Shown one piece after another: positions 7,459 through 15,542 of a stretch of 64,000 bases of DNA (positions within the stretch are counted from its first letter, which is position 1; every line of letters starts with the position of its first letter). Both the position numbers and the translations under genes were made by a program. The DNA is from Nocardioides sp. SLBN-35 (lineage in GTDB: Bacteria > Actinomycetota > Actinomycetes > Propionibacteriales > Nocardioidaceae): contig NZ_VFNU01000001.1 in assembly GCF_006715725.1 (NCBI RefSeq), positions 5,270,001 to 5,334,000 of the forward strand, given 5' to 3'. The notes beneath the pieces were generated by a model. It did not search any database. It worked only from the letters and a program-made list of their open reading frames with translations, and was not told the origin of the DNA.

Positions 7459-10392
7459 TCAGCCCAGCGGAACCGCGGTGACCACGACGTTCTGGCGGTA
7501 GTGGAACCCGCCGCTCGACGTCGTCACCTTGCCCGCGCAGCTGATCAGCACCAGCTGGTGCTCACCGGTGGTCGAGAAGAACCGGTCGGGCAGCTTCGAG
7601 GTCCGCGAGAACCGCTGGATCGAGGTGACCCGGTAACGCAGCTTCTTGCCGCCCTGCCAGAGCGTCACGACCTTGCCCTTGCGGATCTTGGTCAACTTCC
7701 AGAACGCACCCGGCCGGTCGTGCCGGTCCGACACGTGACCCGCGATGACCGTGGTACCGATCAGATCGTCCGCCGCGGCGGACTGGCTGAGCTGGCCCGT
7801 GCGGGCGACATTGCCGGGCACCTGCATGGTGCCCCTCTTGATGCCGACCAGCGAGGTCCGGGCGTTGACGCCCAGCGACGGGATCCGGATCCGGTCGACC
7901 GTACGACGTCCGGCCGGCTTCCATCCGTCGTTGGCGAAGCCCGTGCTGACGGTCGGCGTCGCGTAGGCCGGCTTGTGCACCAGGGTGGTCTCCGACACCA
8001 GGCCGCAGGCGTGCGACGCGGCGGTGTTGTGGCTGTCGGCCGTGGTCGACGCGACCCAGGTGTAGTAGCCGGTCTGGTTGACCTGGACGGTCGGCGTGTG
8101 GACGACACCGTTGCCCGGCGTGAAGTTCACCGTGCCGACGGCGTTGGCCGGCGTGCAGGCGATCTTGTCGCGGGAGGCGAACGGACCGTACAGCGTGGCC
8201 GAGCCGGTGGCGCCGTACCCGGGGACGAAGCCGGTGATGGTGACCTTGTCGAACACCTGGGCACCGGGCTTGACCTGGTCGTGCGAGGTCTCCGTCGTCA
8301 GCGACACCTTGGACTCGCCGCCCGAGCCGGTGCCCGACTGCTGCACCGTGGTGGTCTCGGCCGCGAGCCCGCAGGCGTGGGTGGCCTTGTCGTTGCGGTC
8401 GTCCGCGCTCACCGTGACCTGCCAGGTGTAGAGCCCGGGCTGGGTCACCGTGACGGTCGGGGTCGTGATGGTGCCGTTGGCCGGGGTGAACGTGACCGTT
8501 CCGGCCACGTTGCCCTCGGTGCAGACGGTGTCGTTGACCGCGGAGAGCGGGCCGTAGAGGACCGCGGTGCCGGTGGCGCTGCCACCCGGGACGAACCCGG
8601 TGATGGTCACGACGTCGTGCAGGCTCGCGCCGACCGTCACCGTGGCCGCGGAGGCCTGGGTGTTGACGGTCGGGGCGCCCTTCTGGACTGACACGGTCTG
8701 CGCGGTGTCGTTGATGTCCTTGTGCTCCGCGACGACGGCCGGCTGACCGGTCACGGTCAGCTCCTCGAACGCAACCAGCGACTGACCCGCGTAGCCGGCC
8801 GGAACCGTGAACTCGACCTCGACCGTGCCGTTGGCGCTGACCGGAGTGAAGGTCTTGGTGCCGGTGATCCCGGTCGCCGAACCATCCGACTTCTTCCGCA
8901 GCTCACCGGTCACCGTGTACGACGTGCCCGGAGTCAGGTTCGAGTAGGCGATCGTGTCCACCACGACCCCACCACCAGCGGGGATCGTGTGGTCGTCATC
9001 GGCCTTGTCAACCAACGTCGTGCCGATCGACGGAGCCGGCGAAACACTCACCGTCTGCGCGGTGTCGTTGATGTCCTTGTGCTCCGCGACGACGGCCGGC
9101 TGACCGGTCACAGTCAGCTCCTCGAACGCAACCAGCGACTGACCCGCGTAGCCGGCCGGAACGGTGAACTCGACCTCGACCGTGCCGTTGGCGCTGACCG
9201 GAGTGAAGGTCTTGGTGCCGGTGATCCCGGTCGCCGAACCATCCGACTTCTTCCGCAGCTCACCGGTCACCGTGTACGACGTACCCGGAGTCAGGTTCGA
9301 GTAGGCGATCGTGTCCACCACGACCCCACCACCAGCGGGGATCGTGTGGTCGTCGTCGACCTTGTCAACCAACGTCGTGCCGATCGACGGAGCCGGAGCG
9401 GCGGTCCAGTTGACGGCGGCCGAGCCGGTGGTGGTAGCGGTGCTGGCCGCGACCAGGACCAGCGACTGCGCGTGGTTGCCGGTCGTAGGCGTGCCGCCGC
9501 TGGTGGTCGGCACGGAGATGGTCATGCCGGTGCCGCCCGCGCCCTGCGCAGTGACGGTGACAGTGGCGGAGCCGGCGGTGGTCGAGCCGCGCAGGTCGAG
9601 GTAGATCTGCTGACCGTCGGTGACGGCCGAGGTGTCGATCAGGGTGCCCGCCGCGTCTGTCACGCCGACGCCCGGGGCGACGGTGACGCTGACGGTCGGC
9701 TGGTTGGTGTGGACCGTGAACGGACCGACCAGCGTGCCGGCCTGCTGCGCGCCGCCCGGAGCGGTGACGCTCGCCGTGACCGAGGCCGAGCCGGGCGTCA
9801 GGGTGTTGCCCTGGTTGATCTTGCCGATCAAGTACCAGTACGCCGCCTCGGCGTTCGCCGTCGAGTCGGAGCCCGCCCAGTTCCAGTTCGCGTCGAAGGT
9901 CAGGTCCGTGTAGCGCCAGATGGCGTACTGGATCGCCTCGATCGCGTCGTTCGGCGTGAGACCGGGCACGCCGGCGGCCGTGGCGAAGTCCGACAGGCTG
10001 ATCGCCGGGTAGCTGTTGGCGACGATCCACATCACCTTGCCGGGGATGGTGGGGTCAGTGTCGTAGTAGTTGGTGCCCAGGAAGGCCGATACGTTGCCGG
10101 CGACGCCGGTCGTACCGGTCTTCGCCGACACGTTGTGCTCGATGCAGTACGCCCAGTAGTCGGGGGTTCCCGGGTTGCTGGTGTCCGCCGGCACGGGCGA
10201 GTACACGCTGTGCAACCGCGTGCCCGGGTGTCCCTGCACCAGCGTGCCGATCCAGACGGTGTCGCCGGCTCCTGGCTGGGTCGTCGCCGACGCCGACGGC
10301 GCCAACGACGGCATCACGACTGCACCTAGAGCGAGAGCCAAGCCCATCACCCAGGCTCGCCACGCGCGGTGGCTCCAAGTCGACTCACTCAC
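7459..10392 (-). CDS. Thioester/ester-bond surface adhesin fused to a class F sortase
   Basis: A 977-residue multidomain exported protein. A signal peptide (1-37) is followed by a thioester domain (about 60-195) with Cys83 in YWAYCIEHN and Gln155 in AIQYAIWRYTD, the pair that forms a thioester in Gram-positive adhesins. Two VaFE (T-Q ester bond) repeats of 119 residues follow (about 335-570; VAFEEL signature), then two Ig-like repeats (about 575-815; GFVPG...ATGxAxLYGP, each with a Cys pair). The C-terminal domain (about 830-977) is a complete class F sortase: IPSLGVNA start, His886 in VIAGHVSD, Cys952 in LVLISCAG, Arg966 in HYRQNVVV. There is no LPxTG motif or C-terminal membrane anchor. The GTG at 10392 has GGGG 8 nt upstream. 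Each domain is recognisable; their fusion is the unusual feature. Confidence 0.9.
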   Translation of the reverse strand: MSESTWSHRAWRAWVMGLALALGAVVMPSLAPSASATTQPGAGDTVWIGTLVQGHPGTRLHSVYSPVPADTSNPGTPDYWAYCIEHNVSAKTGTTGVAGNVSAFLGTNYYDTDPTIPGKVMWIVANSYPAISLSDFATAAGVPGLTPNDAIEAIQYAIWRYTDLTFDANWNWAGSDSTANAEAAYWYLIGKINQGNTLTPGSASVTASVTAPGGAQQAGTLVGPFTVHTNQPTVSVTVAPGVGVTDAAGTLIDTSAVTDGQQIYLDLRGSTTAGSATVTVTAQGAGGTGMTISVPTTSGGTPTTGNHAQSLVLVAASTATTTGSAAVNWTAAPAPSIGTTLVDKVDDDHTIPAGGGVVVDTIAYSNLTPGTSYTVTGELRKKSDGSATGITGTKTFTPVSANGTVEVEFTVPAGYAGQSLVAFEELTVTGQPAVVAEHKDINDTAQTVSVSPAPSIGTTLVDKADDDHTIPAGGGVVVDTIAYSNLTPGTSYTVTGELRKKSDGSATGITGTKTFTPVSANGTVEVEFTVPAGYAGQSLVAFEELTVTGQPAVVAEHKDINDTAQTVSVQKGAPTVNTQASAATVTVGASLHDVVTITGFVPGGSATGTAVLYGPLSAVNDTVCTEGNVAGTVTFTPANGTITTPTVTVTQPGLYTWQVTVSADDRNDKATHACGLAAETTTVQQSGTGSGGESKVSLTTETSHDQVKPGAQVFDKVTITGFVPGYGATGSATLYGPFASRDKIACTPANAVGTVNFTPGNGVVHTPTVQVNQTGYYTWVASTTADSHNTAASHACGLVSETTLVHKPAYATPTVSTGFANDGWKPAGRRTVDRIRIPSLGVNARTSLVGIKRGTMQVPGNVARTGQLSQSAAADDLIGTTVIAGHVSDRHDRPGAFWKLTKIRKGKVVTLWQGGKKLRYRVTSIQRFSRTSKLPDRFFSTTGEHQLVLISCAGKVTTSSGGFHYRQNVVVTAVPLG
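8697..9039 (-). repeat. VaFE-domain DNA repeat, copy 2 in gene order
   Basis: A 343-bp unit that recurs 357 bp away with only a handful of differences seen by eye. It encodes one ester-bond domain. Near-identity at silent positions indicates recent duplication or gene conversion. Confidence 0.9.
9054..9396 (-). repeat. VaFE-domain DNA repeat, copy 1 in gene order
   Basis: Partner of the repeat at 8697-9039; visible differences include CAGTCAG/CGGTCAG, GACGTAC/GACGTGC and one GTCGAC/ATCGGC site. Recombination between the copies would change adhesin length by one 119-residue domain without breaking the frame. Confidence 0.9.
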
Positions 10393-10558
10393 TGATCTGT
10401 CCCCTTCGTTCTCATCGACGCACCATTGCGCCGGCAGGTCGGTCAACATGGGTCTGCACGTCTCGCTGCCCGGTCTGGGACCCCACCCCAGCAGTGGGTA
10501 TCTTGCGAGAACCGAAACGACCGAAGACAGCGAATGCGCTGGCCCCGGGGCCGAATGA

Positions 10559-10573
10559 CCCCCTTTTGGGGGG
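10559..10573. promoter_or_regulatory. C5-N5-G5 inverted repeat upstream of the adhesin-sortase
   Basis: CCCCC-TTTTG-GGGGG, about 167 bp upstream of the adhesin start and 10 bp past the stop of the small gene at 10584. A possible -10 (TACCCA on the minus strand, 10497-10502) lies about 66 bp downstream of the centre, similar to the sortase copy. Confidence 0.42.
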
Positions 10574-10583
10574 CACGCCGAGG

Positions 10584-10916
10584 TCACCCATCCACGTCAC
10601 CGGGCCTCGGCACGAGGTGCGGGCAGAACGGCGGCAGCAGCGGCGAGACCTGGTAGCTGCGGTCGGCCGCCACCTCGGCATTGACCTTGCGGTCGTCCTC
10701 GAGGGCGCACAGCGCGGCCTGGGCGTCGACGTACGGCCCGGAGACGTACGTAAGACCTCCCTCGGTGATGGCCAGGACGTGTGGGCGGTCGAGGTCGGCG
10801 ACGCTCTCGCTGATGACGTGGTCGACCAGCAGCTGCAGCGTTTCTCCGGCCGGACGGCCCGTCACCCGATCGGGTGACGGGTCGTCCGACCAACGGTTCG
10901 TTGTGGCGGCTCCCAT
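10584..10916 (-). CDS. Small cytosolic protein of unknown function
   Basis: A 110-residue protein without signal peptide or membrane segment. The body (VLAITEGGLTYVSGPYVDAQ through ALCALEDDRKVNAEV) looks like a compact alpha/beta fold. I recognise no family. The ATG at 10916 lacks a good ribosome site, and a perfect 24-nt palindrome covers codons 12-19, so a start downstream of the palindrome is possible. The gene lies upstream of the adhesin-sortase gene on the same strand. Confidence 0.6.
   Translation of the reverse strand: MGAATTNRWSDDPSPDRVTGRPAGETLQLLVDHVISESVADLDRPHVLAITEGGLTYVSGPYVDAQAALCALEDDRKVNAEVAADRSYQVSPLLPPFCPHLVPRPGDVDG
10858..10881. promoter_or_regulatory. Perfect 24-nt palindrome
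   Basis: Centre ACCCGATCGGGT, perfectly self-complementary with no loop, which favours a dimeric protein-binding site over an RNA hairpin. It lies inside the 5' end of the small gene as annotated. Confidence 0.45.
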
Positions 10917-11011
10917 GCCAGGGAGACACGCTCGGATCCTCGGCGTGACGCGGTCGCAGCGAAAACTTGTATCGCGTCAGATCCGGGCCGCGACGCCGTC
11001 TATGTGGCGTG

Positions 11012-11383
11012 ATGCAGCAGGCCGAGACCTCCGTCGATGTCGTGCACCGGCACTGGGCGCACCGGGCCGTGGCGACCGCGGAGGAGCTGGCCGTCCACCC
11101 GGCCGCGCTCCAGCTGCGGCGGCTCAGCGAGGCGGCCGCGCTGCTCGACGACATCGTGCTGGCCCACGCCCTGGACGTGACCCATGCCCGGACGACGACG
11201 GCACTGCTGAGCCCGAGCCTGCGGCATCAGCGTCGGCATGCCCTGCTGCGCGTGCACGCCGAGCTCGTCGCGCAGCTGCGCCGCGGGGGCTCCGGGGCGC
11301 GGCTCGCCGAGGCCGTGACCGGCCGGATCCGGGCCGAGGCCGCCCGCGCGTGGCTGGACGACTCGGCGCGCTGGCCTCAGTAG
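11012..11383 (+). CDS. Small helical protein of unknown function
   Basis: A 123-residue, Ala/Leu/Arg/His-rich soluble protein predicted to be mostly helical (for example LAVHPAALQLRRLSEAAALL and LRVHAELVAQLRRG). Strong third-position GC supports coding. There is no family assignment. The ATG at 11012 begins MQQAETSVDVVHRHW; TATGTG at 11001 could be a -10 for a near-leaderless mRNA. Its 3' end overlaps the sigma-factor gene tail-to-tail by 7 bp. Confidence 0.6.
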   Translation: MQQAETSVDVVHRHWAHRAVATAEELAVHPAALQLRRLSEAAALLDDIVLAHALDVTHARTTTALLSPSLRHQRRHALLRVHAELVAQLRRGGSGARLAEAVTGRIRAEAARAWLDDSARWPQ

Positions 11384-12948
11384 CCGTCCGCCTGCCATCC
11401 CGGCGACGGTACGGCGATCGCCCGGTCGTTGTTGCCGAGGTCCGCGTCGCGCCCGTCGACGCGGGTGATCGCGAAGGTCAGGTACGTCGTGTGGGCGACC
11501 TTCACGTCGAGGATCACCTGGGTGATCCCCGAGCCGACCGTGACGAGGTCGGACCACGGACCGTGCTGGGCCCGCGAGGCGCAGTCGGTCGCGCCGCCCG
11601 CGCTCACGCAGTAGTTGGTGGCGCCGACGCCGCCGAGCGCGACCTGGACGGCCTGGCCGTCGCCGTCGACCTGGATGGTGACCCGGCGCCAGGCCGGGCC
11701 CGACGGCGACCCGGCCAGCACCGGCGTACCCAGGCGCGGGTCGCGCGTCGGCGGGGTCGTCGGGTCGGTCGGCGTCGGGTCGGTCGCGGACGGGTCCGAG
11801 CCCGGCTGCTGCGGCGCCGACTCGGCGCGCGGGGGCTTGGACGCGACGGGCGACTTCTCGACCTCGGCGTACTCCAGCTGGTCGGCGGGGCGCTTGCGCG
11901 CGGCCGAGGTGACCTCGACGGGCGTCGGCGTCTCCTCGACGACGCCCGTCTTGGTGTGCGGCGCCCGGTGCCTGGTGGGTCGCGGCGCGGCCGGCGTGAC
12001 CGGGTCCGCGGCCTCACTGGAGTGGGTCGGCGCCGGCGTGACGGGCGCCGCCGTCTGATTCGGCTCGGGCGAGCGGATCGCGACCAGCGCGACCCCGGCG
12101 ACCACGCCGGCGACCGCAGTCGAGGCGAGGACCCCGGTGACGGCCTTGCCGAAGGAGCTGCTGACGACCGCGTCGATCCCACCGGCCGCCGTCGCGCCGA
12201 CGGCTCCGGTCGCAGCCAGCGAGACCACGAGGGGCGCGAGCAGCGCACCCACGTCACGGCGGGCCTCGCCGAGCTCAAGGATCGCGACCGGGCAGCTCTT
12301 GCAGGTGCGCAGGTGCCGCTCGACCGTCTCCCGGCGGGCCCGGGTGAGGTGGCCGTTGACATAGCCCGGCAGGTAGCCGACGACCTTCTTGCACTCGGTC
12401 GAGTCGGCGGACTGGGCGTACTGCGCCAGGTAGGCGTCGGCAAGGCCGCGGCGCGCCCGCATCGCCAGCGCGGCGACCGCGTTGGCCTTGATGCCGAGCA
12501 GCTCGCCGACCTCGTCGTGGGGAACCCGGTCGACCTCGCAGAGCCAGAGCACCTGTTGCCAGCGGGCGGGCAGGGCCGCGAACGCCTCGCGCACCACCCC
12601 ACTGGTGAGGTGCTTGCCCGACGTGTCGTCGGTGACGAGCAGCGGGATCAGGTCAGCCGGCTCGGTGGTCACCTCGCGGCTGCGACCGCGCAGCTTGTTG
12701 ACGGCCACGTTGTGGACCGTGACGCTGAGGTACGGCCGGAAGGTGGTCGTCGGCCCGCGTCCGCCCTTGAGGATCGCGAAGATCCGCTCGAACGCCTCGG
12801 CGACCACGTCCTCCGCGTCACGCTCGCCGACAGTGCGTCGGGCCACGGCGAACGCGTAGCCGCGGTGCCGGACGAACAGGACGCCGAACGCAGCCTCGTC
12901 CCCCTGCCGGACCTGGTCCAGCAGCTCTTCCTCGGAATGAAACTCCAT
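11377..12948 (-). CDS. ECF sigma factor fused to zinc-finger and membrane/extracellular modules
   Basis: A 523-residue protein. Residues 8-90 are sigma region 2 (DAEDVVAEAFERIF, then FRPYLSVTVHNVAVNKLRGR) and about 120-172 region 4 (LPARWQQVLWLCEV, GIKANAVAALAMRARRGL). A zf-HC2 anti-sigma module follows directly: Cys186, then His212-x3-Cys216-x2-Cys219 in ERHLRTCKSCP. A membrane segment lies at about 267-291, then a long Pro/Thr/Ser-rich extracellular linker and a C-terminal beta-rich domain (about 420-523; VTIQVDGDGQAVQVALGG) with a Cys pair. Sigma, anti-sigma and sensor are therefore one polypeptide, so release for transcription would need proteolysis or the factor acts at the membrane. The ATG at 12948 follows GGGGGAG. 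Confidence 0.87.
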   Translation of the reverse strand: MEFHSEEELLDQVRQGDEAAFGVLFVRHRGYAFAVARRTVGERDAEDVVAEAFERIFAILKGGRGPTTTFRPYLSVTVHNVAVNKLRGRSREVTTEPADLIPLLVTDDTSGKHLTSGVVREAFAALPARWQQVLWLCEVDRVPHDEVGELLGIKANAVAALAMRARRGLADAYLAQYAQSADSTECKKVVGYLPGYVNGHLTRARRETVERHLRTCKSCPVAILELGEARRDVGALLAPLVVSLAATGAVGATAAGGIDAVVSSSFGKAVTGVLASTAVAGVVAGVALVAIRSPEPNQTAAPVTPAPTHSSEAADPVTPAAPRPTRHRAPHTKTGVVEETPTPVEVTSAARKRPADQLEYAEVEKSPVASKPPRAESAPQQPGSDPSATDPTPTDPTTPPTRDPRLGTPVLAGSPSGPAWRRVTIQVDGDGQAVQVALGGVGATNYCVSAGGATDCASRAQHGPWSDLVTVGSGITQVILDVKVAHTTYLTFAITRVDGRDADLGNNDRAIAVPSPGWQADGY

Positions 12949-13446
12949 GACTCCCCCAAAGCCGGTGACCCGGCCACTCCTTTGCAGCAGGGTCCACCGA
13001 CCCACCTTCATCAGGCCCCGTGGCCGGATGACTCGATGAACCAACCAGCTCCATCACCACTGCCCGCGGGGAGCCACTCGTCAGCGGTGATGCACCTGTC
13101 CCCCCGTCACGGTAGGTCGGAAGACCCGGTCACCGGAGCCATCGTTCCCAGATCCACGGATTTGTCCCCCGAACGGGGGTCACTGCGGGAGCTCCTCGAG
13201 CACCGCGGTGCTGTGCCGGAAGCCGGTCGTCTCGTAGCCGACCACCGTCACCCAGGGAGCGAGGGACAACACCAGCAGACACCAACCAGCTCGACGTCGC
13301 TGCCGACCAGCAGCGCCACGTGCAGCCGGCGGCGGCCGTGACGGACCTCCGCTTCAACACTCTCCGACGTGGGGCGGACAAAAGGTCCGATCGGGGCGCT
13401 GCAGTCGGGTCGTGCCCGGCCGGGGGCGCGGCCGGGCCAAGTGTGA
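12949..13446. other. 498-bp non-coding stretch with sigma-gene promoter region
   Basis: No convincing gene. A minus-strand frame ending at 13180 (reading ...WVTVVGYETTGFRHSTAVLE) has coding-like codons and a hydrophobic start but no initiator or ribosome site, and could be a gene remnant. A minus-strand -10-like TACCGT lies at 13109-13114 and the C5-N4-G5 repeat at 13166-13179. Confidence 0.5.
13166..13179. promoter_or_regulatory. C5-N4-G5 inverted repeat upstream of the fused sigma factor
   Basis: CCCCC-GAAC-GGGGG. Towards the sigma gene it reads GGGGGACAAATCC, nearly the same flank as the sortase copy (GGGGGACAATCC). The -10-like TACCGT lies about 60 bp downstream of the centre, matching the sortase arrangement. 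Confidence 0.45.
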
Positions 13447-14859
13447 TCAATCCGTGACCTCAGCCGCCGTGGGCAACAGCACGGTCACCGTCAGGCCCGC
13501 GCCGTGGTCACAGTCGAGGTCGACGACACCGTCCGGGCGAGCGACGTGCTGCCCGTCCTGGCACAGCCGCAGCTGACCGCCGGCGCGCTCGGCGATCCCG
13601 GCGACGAGCGCCAGGCCGAGGCCGGCGCCGGTGCGGGACCGTGCCTCCTCGGCGCGCGTGAACCGTTGGGTGGCGGTTGCAAGCAGGGCGGGCGGCATCC
13701 CGGCGCCCGCGTCGCTGACCGTCAACCGCACCCAGCCGGGGCCCGGCCGGTCGACGACCAGGCGAACCGGCGGGGCGCCGTGCCGGACGGCGTTGTCGAG
13801 CAGGTTGGCGAGCACGCGCTCCGCCTCGTGGTCGGCGATGCCGACGGGGGTGGTGGTGGCGAGCAGCTCGACCTCCCAGCCGGCGGCGCCGGCGGGATCG
13901 GCGACCCGGCGCTCCTCGACGACCCGCGCGACGACCTGCGCGAGGTCGCTCTCGCCGCCACCCACTGGCTCGGCGCCCACCTGGAGGAGCTGGTCGGCCA
14001 GGCGTGCGAGCCGGTCGAGGTCGATGGCGAGCTCGTCGAGGATCCGCTCGTGCTCGTCCGACGTACGACGTCGCCGGCGGGCCAGCTGGATCCGGCCGGT
14101 CAGCAGGGTGAGCGGGGTGCGCAGCTCGTGGCTGGCCTCGGCGACGAACTGCCGTTCGCGCTCCAGTGCCCGCTCCAGGCCGGCGAGCATGTCGTTGAAG
14201 GTGTGGCCGAGCCGGGTCACCTCGTCGTCGCGCCCGGCCGGCACCTCGAGGCGCAGGTCGGCCGCCCCCGTCGCGATCGCCGCGGCCTGCTGCCGGTACC
14301 GCTCCACCGGACGCAGCGCCGCGCGGGCCAGTCGGTCGCCGACGAACGCCGTCACCAGCAAGGTGCCGAGGCCGGCGACGACCAGCTGCAGTAGCAGCTC
14401 ACGCAGCGCCTCGTCCTCGCGGTCCCGCCGGACACCGACCAGCAGCCGGCGTTGGTGCGCGAGTCCCACCGCCCGGATCCGGTACGACGCCCGCCCGGTC
14501 GAGAGCCGCGCCTCGACGTCGTGCTTGCCGTAGCCGCTGGTGACCAGCATCGGCGTCGTACCGGCCGGTCCGCCGTGGTCGACGACCGTCCCGTCGTCGT
14601 CCACCACCTGCCAGGCCAGGCCGATCGCCTCGGCCGCGTCGCGATCCCGGGCGACCCCGTCGTCGCCGACGATCGGCCCCAGGGTGCTGACGCCGTGGGC
14701 GAGCTCGGTGTCCAGGGCCCGGTCGAGCGCGAAGTCGACGCGCCAGTAGACGAACGCGCCCGCCGCGACCAGCACGACGAGCGTCGCGACCGAGAAGCCC
14801 GCGACCAGGCGTGCCCGCAGCGGCCAGCGGCGCGGTCGCACCAGGTTCGCGCGGTTCAC
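13447..14859 (-). CDS. Membrane sensor histidine kinase (HAMP-HisKA-HATPase)
   Basis: A 470-residue classical kinase: membrane segment (about 16-37), a periplasmic sensor of about 130 residues, second membrane segment (about 170-190), HAMP linker (RLARAALRPVERYRQQAAAI), HisKA with ASHELRTPLTLLTG, and HATPase with N-box NLLDNAVRHG, D-box VSDAGAGMP and G-box RSRTGAGLGLAL. The GTG start overlaps the stop of the upstream OmpR-type regulator by GTGA, so translation is coupled and the pair is cognate. It is last in a DedA-regulator-kinase operon. Stimulus unknown; the DedA gene hints at envelope stress, which is inference. Confidence 0.9.
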   Translation of the reverse strand: MNRANLVRPRRWPLRARLVAGFSVATLVVLVAAGAFVYWRVDFALDRALDTELAHGVSTLGPIVGDDGVARDRDAAEAIGLAWQVVDDDGTVVDHGGPAGTTPMLVTSGYGKHDVEARLSTGRASYRIRAVGLAHQRRLLVGVRRDREDEALRELLLQLVVAGLGTLLVTAFVGDRLARAALRPVERYRQQAAAIATGAADLRLEVPAGRDDEVTRLGHTFNDMLAGLERALERERQFVAEASHELRTPLTLLTGRIQLARRRRRTSDEHERILDELAIDLDRLARLADQLLQVGAEPVGGGESDLAQVVARVVEERRVADPAGAAGWEVELLATTTPVGIADHEAERVLANLLDNAVRHGAPPVRLVVDRPGPGWVRLTVSDAGAGMPPALLATATQRFTRAEEARSRTGAGLGLALVAGIAERAGGQLRLCQDGQHVARPDGVVDLDCDHGAGLTVTVLLPTAAEVTD

Positions 14860-15542
14860 GGGTGAGGGTCGGGCGGGTCGAGCCGGTAGCCGACTCCGCG
14901 CAGGGTCGTGATGGTGCGGGTCCCGAAGGGCCGGTCGATCTTGGCCCGGATCGCGGCCAGGTGGACGTCGATCACGTTGCTGCGCAGGTCGGTCTCGCCG
15001 TCCCACACCTCGTCGAGGATGCTCAGCCGGCTGACGACCTGGCCGGCGTGCGTCGCGAGCAGGAAGAGGATGTCGAACTCGCGCGCCGACAGCGTGACCT
15101 CCTCGCCGGCCCGGGTCACCCTCCGTGCCCCCGGGTCGACGACGAGGTCGCCGACCTGGACCGGCGCGAGGCCGGTGAGGCTGTTGCGGCGGTACAGCGC
15201 GCGCAGCCGGGCCAGGAGCTCGTCGAGGTCGAACGGCTTGGGCAGGTAGTCGTCGGCACCGGCGTCGAGGCCCTCGATCCGGTCTCTCACCTCGCCGCGC
15301 GCGGTCAGCATCAGGATCGGCGTCACCAGTCCGAGGCCACGCAGCTGGCGCGCCACGCTGAGCCCGTCCTTGCCGGGCAGCATCCAGTCGAGCAGCGCGA
15401 CGTCGTACTCCGTGCCGGCAAGGAGCCGCTCGTACGCCGTACGCCCGTCGTGGACGACCTCGACGTCCCAGCCGGCCTCGCTCAGCGACTCGTCGAGCAG
15501 GTCGGCCAGGCGGACATCGTCCTCGGCGACCAGTACCCGCAT
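14856..15542 (-). CDS. OmpR/PhoB-family response regulator
   Basis: A 228-residue regulator. The receiver has acidic E7/D8/D9, phospho-acceptor Asp52 in ALLDWMLPG, Thr in LMLTARG and Lys in YLPKPF. The winged helix (about 130-225) includes LSAREFDILFLLATHAG and TLRGVGYRLDPP. Its ATG overlaps the DedA stop (TGATG) and its stop overlaps the kinase start (GTGA), giving a tightly coupled three-gene operon. Confidence 0.93.
   Translation of the reverse strand: MRVLVAEDDVRLADLLDESLSEAGWDVEVVHDGRTAYERLLAGTEYDVALLDWMLPGKDGLSVARQLRGLGLVTPILMLTARGEVRDRIEGLDAGADDYLPKPFDLDELLARLRALYRRNSLTGLAPVQVGDLVVDPGARRVTRAGEEVTLSAREFDILFLLATHAGQVVSRLSILDEVWDGETDLRSNVIDVHLAAIRAKIDRPFGTRTITTLRGVGYRLDPPDPHP

Noticed and set aside
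13180..13330. Small minus-strand frame with a hydrophobic stretch upstream of the sigma gene
   Set aside because: No plausible start codon or ribosome site and a likely frame change inside; treated as non-coding or a remnant.
10681..13341. An 886-codon plus-strand open frame opposite the sigma gene
   Set aside because: Antisense to an unambiguous sigma/zinc-finger protein; repetitive Arg/Gly/Asp content.
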